Shown here: positions 35,314 through 49,272 of the stretch, piece after piece
How the letters are laid out: the number at the start of each line of letters is the position of its first letter
Position numbering within the stretch: the stretch's first letter is position 1
The notes under the pieces: generated by a model
What the model saw: the letters and a program-made list of their open reading frames with translations, nothing else
Told to the model about the DNA's origin: nothing
The model's database searches: none
Source of the DNA: Cymodocea nodosa
Lineage: Eukaryota; Streptophyta; Magnoliopsida; Alismatales; Cymodoceaceae
Direction of reading: 5' to 3'
Length of the DNA: 64,000 nt
NCBI GenBank assembly: GCA_036874045.1
Contig: CM072342.1
Span: 9,077,501-9,141,500, forward strand
Program-made: the position numbers and the translations under genes

Positions 35314-37687
35314 ATACCCGTCTAGGAAACAAAAATATTCTTGCGCTACTAATTTTTCTAGCATTTGATCTACGAAAGGTATGGGAAAATGATCTTTCCT
35401 AGTCACAACATTCAGTTTTCTATAGTCTATACACACTCTCTAGCTTGATTGAATTCTAGTAGATATCAAGTCCTGACTTTCATTCCTAATAACTATTAAT
35501 CCTAATTTCTTGGGAACTACATAGATTAGACTAACCCATAAGCTATCAAAAATCGGATAAATTATGTCGTTATCTAACCATTTCACTATTTCCTTCCTAA
35601 TTACTTCTTTAAGGTTTGGATTTAATCTCCTCTCAAGAATTCTAACTAGTTTAGCATTTTCTTCTAAATATATGTGGTGACAACATAAAGTTGAATTTAA
35701 CCCTTTTATATCCGTCATAGTCCATCTTATTGCTTCTTTATAAGTTTTTACTACATCTTTTAATTTTGAAATTTGATCCACTTTTAAATCTAAAGTAATA
35801 ATGATTGGACATGTTCATTTTTCTTCTAGAAATATATAAGTTAATTCAGGAGGTAAAGGTTTTAAATCTAAATGTTGCCCATTAGAAGCTAGAGCTTCTA
35901 ATTGAACATTTTCATTTTCTATATTAATCTCTTCTTGGTCTCCTTCTACATTTATGCTTTCACTTACTTTTAAAGTTTCAGAATTTAGTTGCCTATTTAG
36001 TTCTTCTTGAATCACATCGTCTAGCATATCTCCTTCATCTTCTAAAAAGTCTATAATATGTAAGGACATTTCTAACTCCTCAAACTTTTCTAGTTTGAAA
36101 ATGTTTAATTGAGTATCCTCATTACCATAAGCTAACTTCATTACTCTAGTTTTACAATTTATAACAGCCCCTGATGTTGCTAAGAATGGTATTCCCAAAA
36201 TTAAAGATGTATCATGATTTTGATGCTTAATTTGTTGGGAATCCAAAATTACAATATCAATGGGATATATGAAATTTTTGATTTTAATTAAGACATCCTC
36301 TATTTTTCCTCTAGCGTATCTTATACTTCTATCAACTAATTGAATAATAGTCCTAGTAGGGATTAAGCATTCTAATCCTAAGGATGCAAATATATCACTC
36401 GGCATAACATTTATACCTGCACCTAGATCTATTAAGGTTCTTTCTAGAATGGTATCTCCTATGGTGCATGATATAACAGGGATTCCAGGATCAGATAACT
36501 TTTTAGGAATTTGTTGCAGAAATAGGGAACTACTTTGCTCAACTAAAAAGACCTTTAAAACTTTTTGCTCTCTTTTCTTAGTACACCAATCCTTAAGAAA
36601 TTTAGCACAAGGTAACATTTTCTACAATAAGTCTAACAAAGGAATGTTAACTTGTACTTTTTCAAAAATTTCTCTAATTTTTTCTTATTTTTCAGGAAAT
36701 GTTTGTTGTAATCTTTTAGGATAGGGTGCTAATGATTGTGATTTAAGAGATTCTTTCTCTTTCATTTCATTTGTTTGATCATTTTTAGTCTCATTTTAAG
36801 ATTCAAATTTTTCTTCATTGATTTCTATGTTCTTGGATATTACATTTTCATTATCATCTTGAATTTTTTTCTTATCCACTTTCATGTTATTTTCTTTTTG
36901 AATTCTTGGTGGTATATCAGTTTCAGATCTTAATGTTATACATACATCTTCTAGATTTTCATTACTTTCATGATGTTTGTGTATTCTATTTTCGTGTTTA
37001 TGATCTTCAACTATTTTTAGTTTTAAATTGCATTCTTTAAATTTTATTGCATTGGTATTTTCTTTTGTCTGTATATCTTGCAAATTATGCAAATCTGTAA
37101 CATTAAAGTTTTCATTTATATTTTCCTATTACACAACTTGTAATTTCATTGTAAATTTGTCCAATGCTTTTAATTTTCTTTCTAGATCATCTAATCTCAT
37201 TGCATTCAATTTTTAATCGATTTTCATTATGGTTTTTTTAGTTTCGTAAATGATATCAATTTTAGTTTCTATATATTCTTCCTTATAATTTAAATAGGTG
37301 ACTTCTTGTTGCTGCCACATGTATTGTTCTAGTTTGTCCATGTTCTGTTCTAAGCTATGCTCCAATCTGTTATACCTGTACAAACTTCCTTATCTCTCAA
37401 CATATTATACATTCTAAACTAACCATTAGTTGGGCAAACTATAGGATTCTCATACTTAGCTCTATTATATTGAAGATAATTCATTGGTTGTTCATGTGAT
37501 CTAACCATCGTTTCAGTTTCAAACAACCAGAGATGTTGTGACCTTCTAAATTGTAGAATTCACATATGTTAACTAAAGGTTTCAGAAATCTTTAAGCATA
37601 AGCATATGTCATATTCTCAATTATAGAATAAAACACACTACACTCCCTCTACTCTTAGAACAAAATAGCACTCAATTGCTTAGTTTC
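35314..37687 (-). pseudogene. Element F: Athila-like gag tail, protease and start of RT
   Basis: Minus strand, from the PBS side: the zinc-knuckle region (NLEGHNISGCLKLKR, near 37,530), an acidic linker (36,796-37,092), the Athila pre-protease segment (CAKFLKDWCTKK), protease with IPVISCTIG, LIDLGAGINVMPSDIF and SLILGIPFLATSGAVINC (35,815-36,618), then RT up to the FLDGY motif, where the LTR of element E cuts it at 35,314. The protease active site has DLGA, as in Athila. The capsid domain is absent. Stops at 36,796, 36,616 and 35,440 break it. Confidence 0.88.
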
Positions 37688-37709
37688 TCAATCCCTAGCA
37701 ACGGTGCCA
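37688..37709 (-). other. PBS of element F (tRNA-Asp type)
   Basis: Minus strand TGGCACCGTTGCTAGGGATTG, close to the TGGCGCCGTTGCCGGGGA site of Athila elements, eight bases inside the LTR. Confidence 0.8.
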
Positions 37710-37716
37710 GAAAACT

Positions 37717-39752
37717 TGTTTGGGGTTGTTAAGTTAATTCTTAAACTTGCTTAATTTGTCTTTATACTTATATCAATAATTTCTTTTAGAAGTAAACAAA
37801 CAACCTTTTACACAAATTAGATATTAATTCCAATTTGTGTTTTAACTGCAAGTGCACAATGTATATTGTATTCGTATGCAAATACAGGTCGATCCCACAG
37901 AGATTGAGTAAGAATTATGTACTGTTCCAATTTTTATATTAGAGTTTATGTGTGTTTAGTTAAGCACTTTGTTGAGTTATAGTTAACTCAACGGACTAAC
38001 CTCGTGAACTTAAGTTAACTCCATGAGCCTATCTTTCTAGTTAAATACTACTATTTACAGAGGAATTCGGCCAACCATTAGGCGGTTCCATAGATTGCAA
38101 ATAACATCAACTAAGCTCTTTAATGCTAGTTAATATTAGATTTATCATTAAGTAATACTAACATTTAGATATTTCAAACAGTAACTATTAAAATCTTTAA
38201 GTATCTAGAACAAATCAATTTCAATAAACTATAAAACTATTTTCTATTTTCTGAATCAAACAAACATAAAACATTCACAATATTGACAATGATAACATTA
38301 ATCACGATACAAAACAAATAGTACAACACTTTAATACTAAATGTAAACATAGATAATTTGTTGTTTTTGGTATTTTTGTTTTGATATGTTGAAGATGAAT
38401 GAAAGGTGAAATGTAAAAATCTCTATTGATAGTAAAAACTTCTGTCACTACATGTGACGTGATTACACCACTGAAAACTTAATCACTTACAATCCTACCT
38501 CCTCTCCCTATAGAATCACGAATCCAGAATTGTAAGATGATCTCCTCTTCAGCATACTAGCATCAACCCGAAACCAAGGCTAGAAGCTTTACGATCTCTT
38601 GAGATATGAGTCGGTGCTTGGTGAAAATGGCTTCCCTTCCCACAACATGATCACTCCTCACAGTGGTTGTCAGGCATTGTGTTTGGCTCAAAATTGACCC
38701 GACATTAGGAAAGTATCCTCACAGACCTCCGATGGTTGGTGATTTTGGTGGTGGTGGTGTGGAGCTTTAGGGAACTTCCGACACTTCCTACAGTTAGCGC
38801 GATCCTCCACCTCTACATACACACACACTCTTCATCTTTCTCCTCTTCTTTTATATTTCTTTCTATAGTAACTGCTTCTGCTTAAATGATCGGTTGGATT
38901 TCCTTCATTCATATCAATGATGGTGATCTTTTCATCCTTCCACGAGTGAATTCCTACGTGATACGTGTAATCGTGGTTTTCCTTCGAATGTCCTATTTCT
39001 ACAACTGTTATAGTGGCAAATTAGAAAATATATGGTCCGTAGAGTTACAGATAACTCAACGGACTAGTTTCGTTGATTTAACTATAAAATACGTGCATTA
39101 AAGAAATAACTTATAAGCTACTAATACAACGTGTTACCTTAGTATATATTCAATTAACTCAACACGTATAATTATGCTAACTTAATGAGTTATACATGTG
39201 CAGCTCACGTGACATAATAAAGCATTTAAATTCAACATGTGCATAAATTTAACTTAACGAGTTCAAGTATACAACTTAAGGTTTTTACTCACTAACTCAA
39301 CAAGTTGTTACTGTGTACGTAAATATTCTTTTAGAATTTACTATTTCAGATACTTACAAACATTAACTATCTGATGCTCAAATGCATTTTGGATAGTTAG
39401 CAGATAACTTACTGAAAATCCACTTAAGTCATGCATTAATATTTCAACATGTGTACTCAAGGAAATAATAAAATATTCTTCTATCATTAAAAACATAATT
39501 GTCTAGTACATGCACTATAACTCTCCAAAATATAGAAAATTTAGATACTTAAGAATTAAAAACCTGCAACTTACTAATAGTTCAGAAATGTACTAAATTA
39601 ACATTAATTCCTTAAAATTATGTAAATTCCTTCATTAAAGCATATAATAGTGCAATTATAATATAATGGCTTAATTCTTATATGATAAGCTAAATATTAT
39701 ACAATTAACCATCATTTAACCCTTAATATTATACACTTTTTCATTCTAAACA
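37717..39752 (-). repeat. Athila-like 5' LTR of element F (LTR1)
   Basis: Minus strand TGTTTAGAATG (39,752) to CCCCAAACA (37,717), 2,036 bp. It is an inverted copy of LTR0. It interrupts the protease of element G exactly at its first base, as a nested insertion would. Confidence 0.92.
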
Positions 39753-41349
39753 AGTATCCTCATTACCATATGCTAACTTCATCACTCTAGTTTTACAATT
39801 TATAACCACCCTTGATGTTGCTAAGAATGGTCTTCCCAAAATTAAAGATGTATCATGATTTTTATGCTTAATTTGTTGGGAATTCAAAATCACAATATCA
39901 ATAGGATATATGAAGTTTTTTATTTTAATTAAGACATCTTCTATTTTTCCTCTAGGGTATCTTATACTTCTATTAGCTAATTGAATAATAGTCCTAGTAG
40001 GGATTAAACCTTCTAATCCTAAGGATGCAAATATATCACTAGGCATAACATTTATACCAACACCTAAGTCTATTAAGGTTCTTTCTAGCATGGTATTTCC
40101 TATGGTGCATGATATAACAGGGATTCCAAGATTTGATAACTTTTTAGGAATTTGTGGTAGAAATAGGGAACTACTTTGCTCAGCTAAAAAGACTTTCCTC
40201 AAAACTTTTCACTCTCTTTTCTTAGTACACCAATCCTTAAGAAATTTAGCGCAAGGTGGCATTTTCTGCAATAAGTCTAACAAAGGAATGTTAACTTGTA
40301 CATTTTCAAAAATTTCTCTAATTTTTTCTTATTTTTTAAGAAATGTTTGTTGTAATCTTTTAGGATAGGGTGCTAATGATTGTGATTTACAAGATTCTTT
40401 TTCTTTCATTTCATTTGTTTGATCATTTTTAGTCTCATTTTCAAAGTCAGATTTTTCTTCATTGATTTCTAAGTTTTCAGATATTACATTTTCATTATCA
40501 TTTTGAATTTTGTTCGTATCCACCTTCATATTCTTTCTTTTTGAATTCTTGGTAGTACATCAATTCCAAATCTTAATGTTATACATACATCTTCCAAATT
40601 TTCATTACTTTCATGATGTTCTTGTATTTCATTTTCATAATTTCAATCTTCAAGTGTTTTTAGTTTTAACTTATATTCTTTAAATTCTATTGCATTGGTA
40701 TTTTCTTTTGTCTGTATGTCTTGCAAATTATGCAAATCTGTAACATTAAAGTTTTCATTTGTGTTTTCCTGTTGCAAAACTTGTAAATTCATCTAATGCT
40801 TTTAGTTTTCTTTCAAGATCTAGTCTCATTACATTCAATTTTTGATCAATTTTCATTATGGTTTTTTTAGTTTCGTATATGATATCAATTTTAGGTTCTG
40901 AATATTCTTCCCTATAGTTTAATTGGTTGACTTCTTATTGTTGACACATGTATTGTTCTAGTTTGTCTATGTTTTGGTCTAAGCTATACTCTAGTCTGTC
41001 ATACCTAACCCAAACTTCCTTATCTCTCAACATATTACACGTTCTAAACTGAGCATTAGTTGAGTAAACTATAGGATTCTCATACTCCGCTCTATTATAT
41101 TGAATATAATTCATTTGTTGTTTTTGTGATCTAACCATCTGCAATCGTCTCAGTTTCAAACAATTAGAGATGTCATGACTCTCCAAATTACAGAATTCAC
41201 CTATGCTAACTACAGGTTTCAAAAATCTTTAAGCATATGCCATATTCTCAATTATAGAATAAATCAAACAATACTCCCTCTGTTATTAAAACAAAATAGC
41301 ACTCACAGTTGCATAGCTTCTCAATCCCTAGCAACGGTGATAGAAAACT
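39753..41349 (-). pseudogene. Element G: Athila-like gag tail and partial protease
   Basis: Minus strand: a degenerate PBS at 41,322-41,341, zinc knuckle EFCNLESHDISNCLKLRR (40,935-41,222), acidic linker (40,329-40,529) and protease (39,753-40,202: CTIGNTMLERTLIDLGVGINVMPSDIF, SLILGRPFLATS) cut at LKLAYGNEDT by LTR1. RT onward is missing from this side. Note Ala to Val in DLGV, next to the catalytic Asp. Confidence 0.87.
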
Positions 41350-43172
41350 TGTTTATTGATTGTGAACTTCTATTTGATTTGTTTTTATGCTTATATCAAT
41401 AATTATTTTTAGAAGTAAACAAACAACATTTCACATAGATTAGATGTTAAATCCAATTCATATTTTTAACTGCAAATGCATAGTGTATATTGTATTTGTG
41501 TGCAAGTACAAGTCGATCCCATAGAGATTGAGTAAGAATTATGTACTGTTCAGATTTTTATATTGGAGTTTATATTTGTTTAGTTAAGTACTCCATTGAG
41601 TTACAGTTAACACAACAGACTTAGTTCATGGATTTATGGTTAACTCAACGGACTAACCTCGTGGACTTAAGTTAACTCCATGAGCCTACCTTTTCAGTTA
41701 AATACTACTATTTATAGAGGAATTCAGCCAACCATTGGGCGGTTCCACAGAATGTAAATAATATCAATTAAGCTCTTTAATGTTAGTTGATATTAAATTT
41801 TTCATTAAGCAACACTAACATTCAGATATTTTAAACAGTAATCATTAAAATCTTTAAGTATCTAGAACGAATCAATTTTAGTAAACAATAAAACTATTTT
41901 CTATTTTCGAAATCAAACAAACATAAAACATTCACAATACTAACAATGATAACATTAATCATGATATAAAACAAATAATACAACACTTTAATACTAAATG
42001 TAAACATAGATAATTTGTTGTTTTTGGTATTTTTGGTTTGATATGTTCTTAAAGATGAGCGAAAAGTGAAATGTAAAATCTCTATCGATAGTAAAAACTT
42101 TTGTCACTACATGCGACGCGATTACACCACTGAAAACTTAATCACTTACAATATTACCTCCTCTCCCTATAGAATCATGAATCAAGAATTGTAAGTTAAT
42201 CTCGTCTTCAGCATACTAGCATCAAACTGAAACCAAGGCTAGAAGCTTTACGATCTCCTAATATATGAGTCAATGCTTGGTGAAAATGGCTTCTCTTCTT
42301 GTGACGCGATCACTCCTAACAGTGCTTGTTAGTCACCATGTTTGGCTCGAAATTGACCCGACATCCAGAAAGTATCTTTACAGACCTCCAATGCTTGGTG
42401 ATTTTGGTGGTGGTGTGGAGCTTCAAGGAACTTCTGATGCTTCCTGTAGTTAGCATAGTTCTCCACCTCTACACACATTTTCTTCATCTTTCTCCTCTTC
42501 TTTTATATTTCTTTCATTAGTAACTGCTTCTACTTAGATGATCGGTCAGATTTCCTTCATTCATATCAACGATGGTGATTTCTTCTTCATTCCACGAGTG
42601 AATTCCTACGTGATACGTGCAATCATGGTTTTCCTTTGAATTTCCTATTTCTATAATTGCTATAGTGGCATATTAGAAAATAAATGGTCCGTGGAGTTAC
42701 AGCTAACTCAACAGACTTACTTCGTTGATTTAACTATAAAACATGTGTGATAAAGAAATAACGAGTTCATATATTTTGGATACTTACAAACCTAACTATC
42801 TGATGCTCATATGCATTTCGGATAGTTACTAGATAACTTACTGAACATTCACTTAAGTCATGCATTATGATTTCAACACATGTACTCTAGGAAATAATAA
42901 AATATTCTTTCAGCATTTAAAACATAACTGTTTGGTACATTAAATGTAACTCTCCAAAATAATAGAAAATTTGAAGACTTAGGAATTAAAAACCGGTAAT
43001 TCACTAATAGTTCAAAAATATACTTAATTAACGTTAATTATGCAGATTCTTTCATTAAAGCATATAACAGTGCAATTATAATATAATGGCTTAATTCTCA
43101 TATGATAAGCTAAATATTATACAATTAACCATCATTTATTCGTTAATATTATGCACTTTTTCATTCTAAACA
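41350..43172 (-). repeat. Athila-like 5' LTR of element G (LTR2)
   Basis: Minus strand TGTTTAGAATGAAAAAGTGC (43,172) to AATCAATAAACA (41,350), 1,823 bp. It interrupts the integrase of element H. Motif arrays at 41,585-41,695 and 42,690-42,845. Confidence 0.92.
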
Positions 43173-46100
43173 CTATCCTAAAAGGTGACATACTTAAGCT
43201 TGTCTTATAAGCAATTCTATAAGCTCAAAGTGCATCTATTAATCTATTAGCCCAATCTTTTCTAGTAGGATTTACTAATTTTTCTAAGATTAACTTAATT
43301 TGTTTGTTTGTACTTTCTACTTGTCCACTTGTTTGTAGATGATATGATGTTGCTATTTTGTGATTTACTCCATATCTCTTCATTAAGGCTTCAAAACTTC
43401 TATTACGGAAATGAGTTCCTCTATCATTAATCATAGCTTTAGGTATTTCAAATCTAGCAATTATATTAGTTCTTATAAAGTGTATTACCATTTTTTTGTC
43501 ATTAGTTTTTGTAAGAATAGTTTCTATCTATTTAGATACATAATTCACCCCCAACAATATATAATTAAATTGATTAGATATTGGAAATGAACTCATAAAA
43601 TCTATTCCCCACACATCAAAGATTTCAACCTCAATAATAAGATTTAGAGGCATCATATTCCTCTTTGATATTCTTCCTATTTATTGACATCTTAAACAAC
43701 TTAAGTAGTATTTATGAGCATCTTTGAATAGTGTTGTCCAATAAAATCTACATTGTAGAATTTTAGCAGTAGTTTTCCCTAAACTAAAATGTCCTCTACA
43801 TGCTTGGTTATAGTAGAAAAAAATATGTTTTGATATTCAATTTCTGGAACACACCTCCTTAAAATCAGATCAGGACATTTCTTAAATAAGTATGAGTCTT
43901 CCCAATAATAATATTTCACTCTTGAAAAGAACAATTTCTTATATGGTCTATTCCAATCCTTAGGTGTTAAACCAGTAACTAGGTAATTAATTATGTTTGT
44001 ATGCCAAGGCATTATATTTATGGTCATTAATTGTTCATCAGGAAAATTATCCTTAATTTCAATGTTTGATTTTTCTATTTGTAATTTTGATAAGTGGTCT
44101 ACTACTACATTCTCACAAACTTTTTTATCTTTAATTTCTAGATCAAATTCTTGTAATAATAATATCTAATAGATCAACCTAGGTTTAGTCTCTTTCTTTG
44201 CTATTAGGTGTTTTAAAGCTGAATGATCTATGTATATTATCACTTTAGTTCTAATCAGATATGATCTAAACTTTTCTAAGGCAAACACAATAGCTAATAG
44301 TTCTTATTCAGTAGTTGTTTAATTAACTTCAACATCATTTAAAGTTTTGCTTGCATAATGAATCACTCTAGGAGATTTTTCTATCTTCTGTCTCAACACT
44401 ATTCCTATAGCAAAATTAGATGCATCGCACATTAATTCAAATGGATAGCTCCAATTAGGTACTTGTATTATAGGGGTTGAAATTAAGCTAGTTTTAAGCT
44501 TGAAAAATGCTTCTTTGCAATTTTTAACAAAGTTAAATGGGATATCTTTTAATAGATTAGTTAAAGGTCTACCTATTTTGCTAAAATCTTTAATGAATCT
44601 TCTATAAAATCCTACATGTCCTAGAAATGATCTAATATCTTTTACTGATTTAGGTTTTGGTAGATTAGAAATTACTTCTATCTTAACTTTATCTACTTTC
44701 AACCTTTCATTGAAACAACATGTCCCAAGACTATTCCTCGTTTAACCATGAAGTGACACTTTTCCCAATTTAGAACTAGATTTTTTTCCACACAGTGTTT
44801 TAATACTCGGTCTTAATTGTTTAAACACACTTCATATGAAGTTTCATATACAATAAAATTATCCATAAATATTTCTAAAAAATCTTCAATTATTCTAGTG
44901 AATATGCTCTACATACACATTTGAAAGGTAGTGGGTGCATTGCATAATTTGAATGGCATCCTCTTAAAAGCATAAGTTCCATTAGGACATGTGAAAGTTA
45001 TTTTCTCTTGATCCTCTAATGCTACTGGAACTTGGTTATATCCTAAATACCCATCTAGGAAACAAAAATATTCTTATCATGCTAATTTCTCTAGCATTTG
45101 ATCTATAAAAGGTAAGGGAAAATGATCTTTCCTAGTCATAGCATTCAACTTCCTATAGTCTATACACACTCTCCAACTTGATTAAATTCTAGTAGATATC
45201 AAGTCCAGACTTTCATTCCTAATAACTATTAGTCTTGATTTCTTGGGAACTACATAGATTGGACTAACCCATGAGCTATTAGAAATCGGATAAATTATGT
45301 CATTATCTAACCATTTCACTATTTCCTTCCTAACTACTTCTTTAAGATTTGGATTTAATCCCCTCTCAGGAATTCTAATGGTTTAGCATTCTCTTCTAAA
45401 TATATATGGTGACAGCATAAAGTTCCACTTAACCCTTTAATATCAGCCATAGTCCATTCTATTGCTTCTTTATAAGTTTTTACTACATCTTTTAATTTAA
45501 AATTTTGATCCTCTTTTAAATCTGAAGCAATAATGATTGGATATATTCACTTTTCTTCTAGAAATATATAGGTTAATTCTGGAGGTAAAGGTTTTAAATC
45601 TAAATCTTGACCATCAGAAGCTAGAGCTCCTAATTTAACATTTTCATCTTCAATATTAAACTCTTCTTGATCTCCTTTTACATCTATACTTTCATTTACT
45701 TCTAAAGTTTCAAAATCTAATTATCTACTTAATTCTTCTTGAATCACATCATTTAGCATATCTCCTTCATCCTCTAAAAAGTCTATAGTATGTAAAGACA
45801 TTTCTAACTCAAACTTTTCTGGTTTGAAGATATTTAATTATCCTCATTATCATATGTTAATTTCATCACTCCATTTTTACAATTTATAATAGCTCCTGAT
45901 GTTGTTAAAAATGACCTTCCAAAATTAAATATGTATTATGATTTTGATGCTTAATTTGTTGAGAATTTAGAATCGCAATATCAATAGGATATATGAAGTT
46001 TTTGATTTTAATCAAGACATCTTCTATTTTTCCTCTAGGGTATCTTATACTGCTATCTGCTAATTGAATGATAGTCCTAGTAGAGATTAAACCTTCTAAT

Positions 46101-47300
46101 CCTAAGAATGCAAATATATCACTAGGCATAACATTTATACTTGCACCTAAATCTATTAAGATTCTCTCCAAAATGGTATTCCTATGGTGCATGATATAAC
46201 AAAGATTTCTAGATCAAATAACTTTTTAGGAATTTGTGGTAGAAATAAGCAACTACTTTGCTCAGCTAAAAAGACTTTCCTTAAAACTTTTCGCTCTGTT
46301 TTCTTAGTACACCAATCCTTAAGAAATTTAGCACAAGGTGGCATTTTCTATAATAAGTTTAACAAAGGAATGTTAACTTGTACTTTTCAAAAATTTCTCT
46401 AATTTTTTCTTATTTTTCAGGAAATGTTTATTGTAATATTTTAGGATAGGGTGCTAATGATTGTGATTTACAATATTATTTTTCTTTCATTTCATTCTTT
46501 TGATCATTTTTAGTCTTATTTTCAAATTTAGATTTTTCTTCATTGATTTCTAAGTTTTCAGATATTACATGTTCATTGTTATTTTGAATTTTATTCTTAT
46601 ACACCTTCACATTGCTTTCTTTTTGAATTCTTGGTGGCATCAATTTTGAGTCTTAATGTTATACATATATTTTCTAGATTTTCATTACTTTCATGATGTT
46701 CTTTTATTTCATTTTCATGATTCTGATTTTCTATTGTTTTCAATTTTAAATTACATTCTTTAAATTCTATTTCTTTAGTATTTTCTTTTGTCTATATGTC
46801 TTGCAAATTATGTAGATCAGCAACATTAAAGTTTTCATTTTACTTGTAATTTCATTGGAAATTCATCAAGTGCTTTTATTTTTCTTTCTAGATCATTTAG
46901 TCTCATTGCATTCAATTTTTGATCAATTTTCATTATGATTTTTTCCATTTCATATATGATATCAATTTTAGGTTCTGAATATTCTTCCCTATAATTTAGT
47001 TGGTTGACTTTTTGTTACTAACACATGTATTGTTCTAGTTTGTCCATGTTTTACTCTAAACTATACTCTAGTCTATCATACCTATGCCAAACTTCCTTGT
47101 CTCTCAACATATTACTTGTTCTAAATTGACCATTAGTTAGGTAAACTATAGAATTCTCATACTCAGTTCTATTATATTGAATATAATTCATTTGTTGTTC
47201 ATGTGATCTAACTATTTGCAATCGTCTTAGTTTCAAACAATCAGAAATGTCATGACCTTTCAAATTGCAGAATTCACATATACTAACTACAGGTTTCAGA
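43173..47300 (-). pseudogene. Element H: Athila-like gag tail, protease, RT, RNase H, partial integrase
   Basis: The longest gypsy pol here, on the minus strand: zinc knuckle CNLKGHDISDCLKLRR (47,051-47,290), CAKFLKDWCTKK and protease with LIDLGASINVMPSDIF (45,905-46,344), RT with CFLDGYLGYNQV and the catalytic box FMDN (near 44,850; normally FMDD, a damaging change), NLVLNWEKCHFMV, the thumb SFLGHVGFYRRFI (44,319-44,702), RNase H start (MCDASNFAIG), and integrase with the HHCC region (43,779-44,027) and core (NDRGTHFRN, QTSGQVESTNKQ) ending at MSPF, cut by LTR2 at 43,172. Many stops. The capsid domain is absent. Confidence 0.9.
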
Positions 47301-47433
47301 AATATTTAAGCATAAGCATATGCCATATTCTCAATTATATAATAAAAACACACAACACTCCATCTACTATTAAAAGAAAATAGCACTCACAGTTGCTTAG
47401 CTTCTCAATCCTTAACAATGATGTCAGAAAACT

Positions 47434-49272
47434 TGTTTATATTGGGAAAACTTGTTTGATTTGTTTTTATGCTTATATTAATAAATTCTTTTAGAAGTAA
47501 ACAAACAACTTTTCACACAAATTAGATATTAAGTCTAATTTGTATTTTTAACCGTAAGTGCATAATGTATATTGTATTTGTGTGCAAGTACAGGTCAATC
47601 CCATAGAGATTAAGTAAGAATTGTGTACTATTTTAATTTTTATACCAGAGTTTGTATGTGTTCACTTAAGCACTTCGTTGAGTTACTATTAACTCAACAG
47701 ACATAGTTTGTGGAGTTACAACTAACTCAATAAACTAACCTCATGAACTTAAGTTAACTCCATGAGCCTACCTTTCTAGTTAAATACTACTATTCATAGA
47801 GAAATTTGGCCATCCATTAGGTGGTTCCACAGAATGTAAATAACATCAATTAAGTTTTTTAATATTAGTTAATCTAAGATTTGTCATTAAACAATACTAA
47901 CATTCAGATATTTCAAATGGTAACCATTAAAATTTTTAGTATTTTGTACAAATCAATTTCAATAAACAATAAAACTATTTCTATTTTTTGAATCAAACAA
48001 ACATAAAACATTCACACTACTAACAATGATAACATTAATCACGATACAAAACAAGCAATATAACACTTTAATACTAAATGTAAACACAAATAATTAGTTG
48101 TTTTTTTTTTGGGTATTTTTGTTTTGATATGTTCCCGAAGATGAGTGAAAGGTGAAATGTAAAAATCTCTATCGACAGTAAAAACTTATGTCACTACATG
48201 CGACGCGATTACACCATTGAAAACTTAATCACTTACAATCTTGCCTCCTCTCCCTATAGAATCACGAACCAAGACTTGTAAGTTGATCTTCTCTTCAGTA
48301 TATTAGCATCAACTTGAAACCAAGGCTAAAAGTTTTACGATCTCCTAAGATATGAATCGATACTTGGTGAAAATGGCTTCCCTTCCTATGACGTGATCAC
48401 TCCTCACAATGGTTGTTAATCACTATGTTTGGTTCGGAATTGACTCGACATCCAGAAAGTATCCTCACAGACCTTCGATGGTTGGTGATTTTGGTGGTAT
48501 TATAGAGCTTCAAGGAACTTCTGACACTTCCTATAGTTAATGCGGTCCTCCACCTCACACCCACACTTCCTTTGTCTCTCTTCTCTTCTTTTATATTTCT
48601 TTCAATAGTAACTATTTCTACTTAAATGATCGATTGGATTTTCTTCATTCATATCAACGATGGTGATTTCTTCTTCATTCCACGAGTGAATTCCTATGTG
48701 ATATGTGCAATCGTGACTTTCCTTCGAATTTCCTATTTCTGCAACTACTATAATGGTATGTTAGAAAATAAATAGTCTATGGAATTAGTGTAACTCAATG
48801 GACTTACTTCGTTGACTTAACTATAAAACATGTGCAATAAAGAAATAACTTAACGAGTTTAGATATTTCAGATAATTACAACTATAAGTATCCAAAACTT
48901 ATATGTATGTTAGATAGTTAACGTCTAACTTACTGAAAATCTACTTAAGTCATGTAATAAGGTTACATGTGTACTCTAGGAAATAATAAAATATTCTTTA
49001 AGCGTTTAAAAGATAATTGTCTAGTACATGAAATGTAACTCTCTAAAATAATAGACAATTCCGATACCTAGGAATTAAAAAGTCTGTAACTCACCAATAG
49101 TTCAAAAATATACTTAATTAACATTAATTTCCTAAAATTATGTAGATTCTTTCATTAAAACATATAATAGTGCAATTACAATATAATGACTTAATTCTCA
49201 TATGATAAATTAAATATTATGCAATTAACTATTATTTAACTGTTAATATTATACACTTTTTCATTCTAAACA
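47434..49272 (-). repeat. Athila-like 5' LTR of element H (LTR3)
   Basis: Minus strand TGTTTAGAATGAAAAAG (49,272) to AATATAAACA (47,434), 1,839 bp. Its outer edge at 49,273 meets non-repetitive sequence, so this is the outermost right edge of the gypsy nest. A degenerate PBS is at about 47,405-47,425. Confidence 0.9.
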
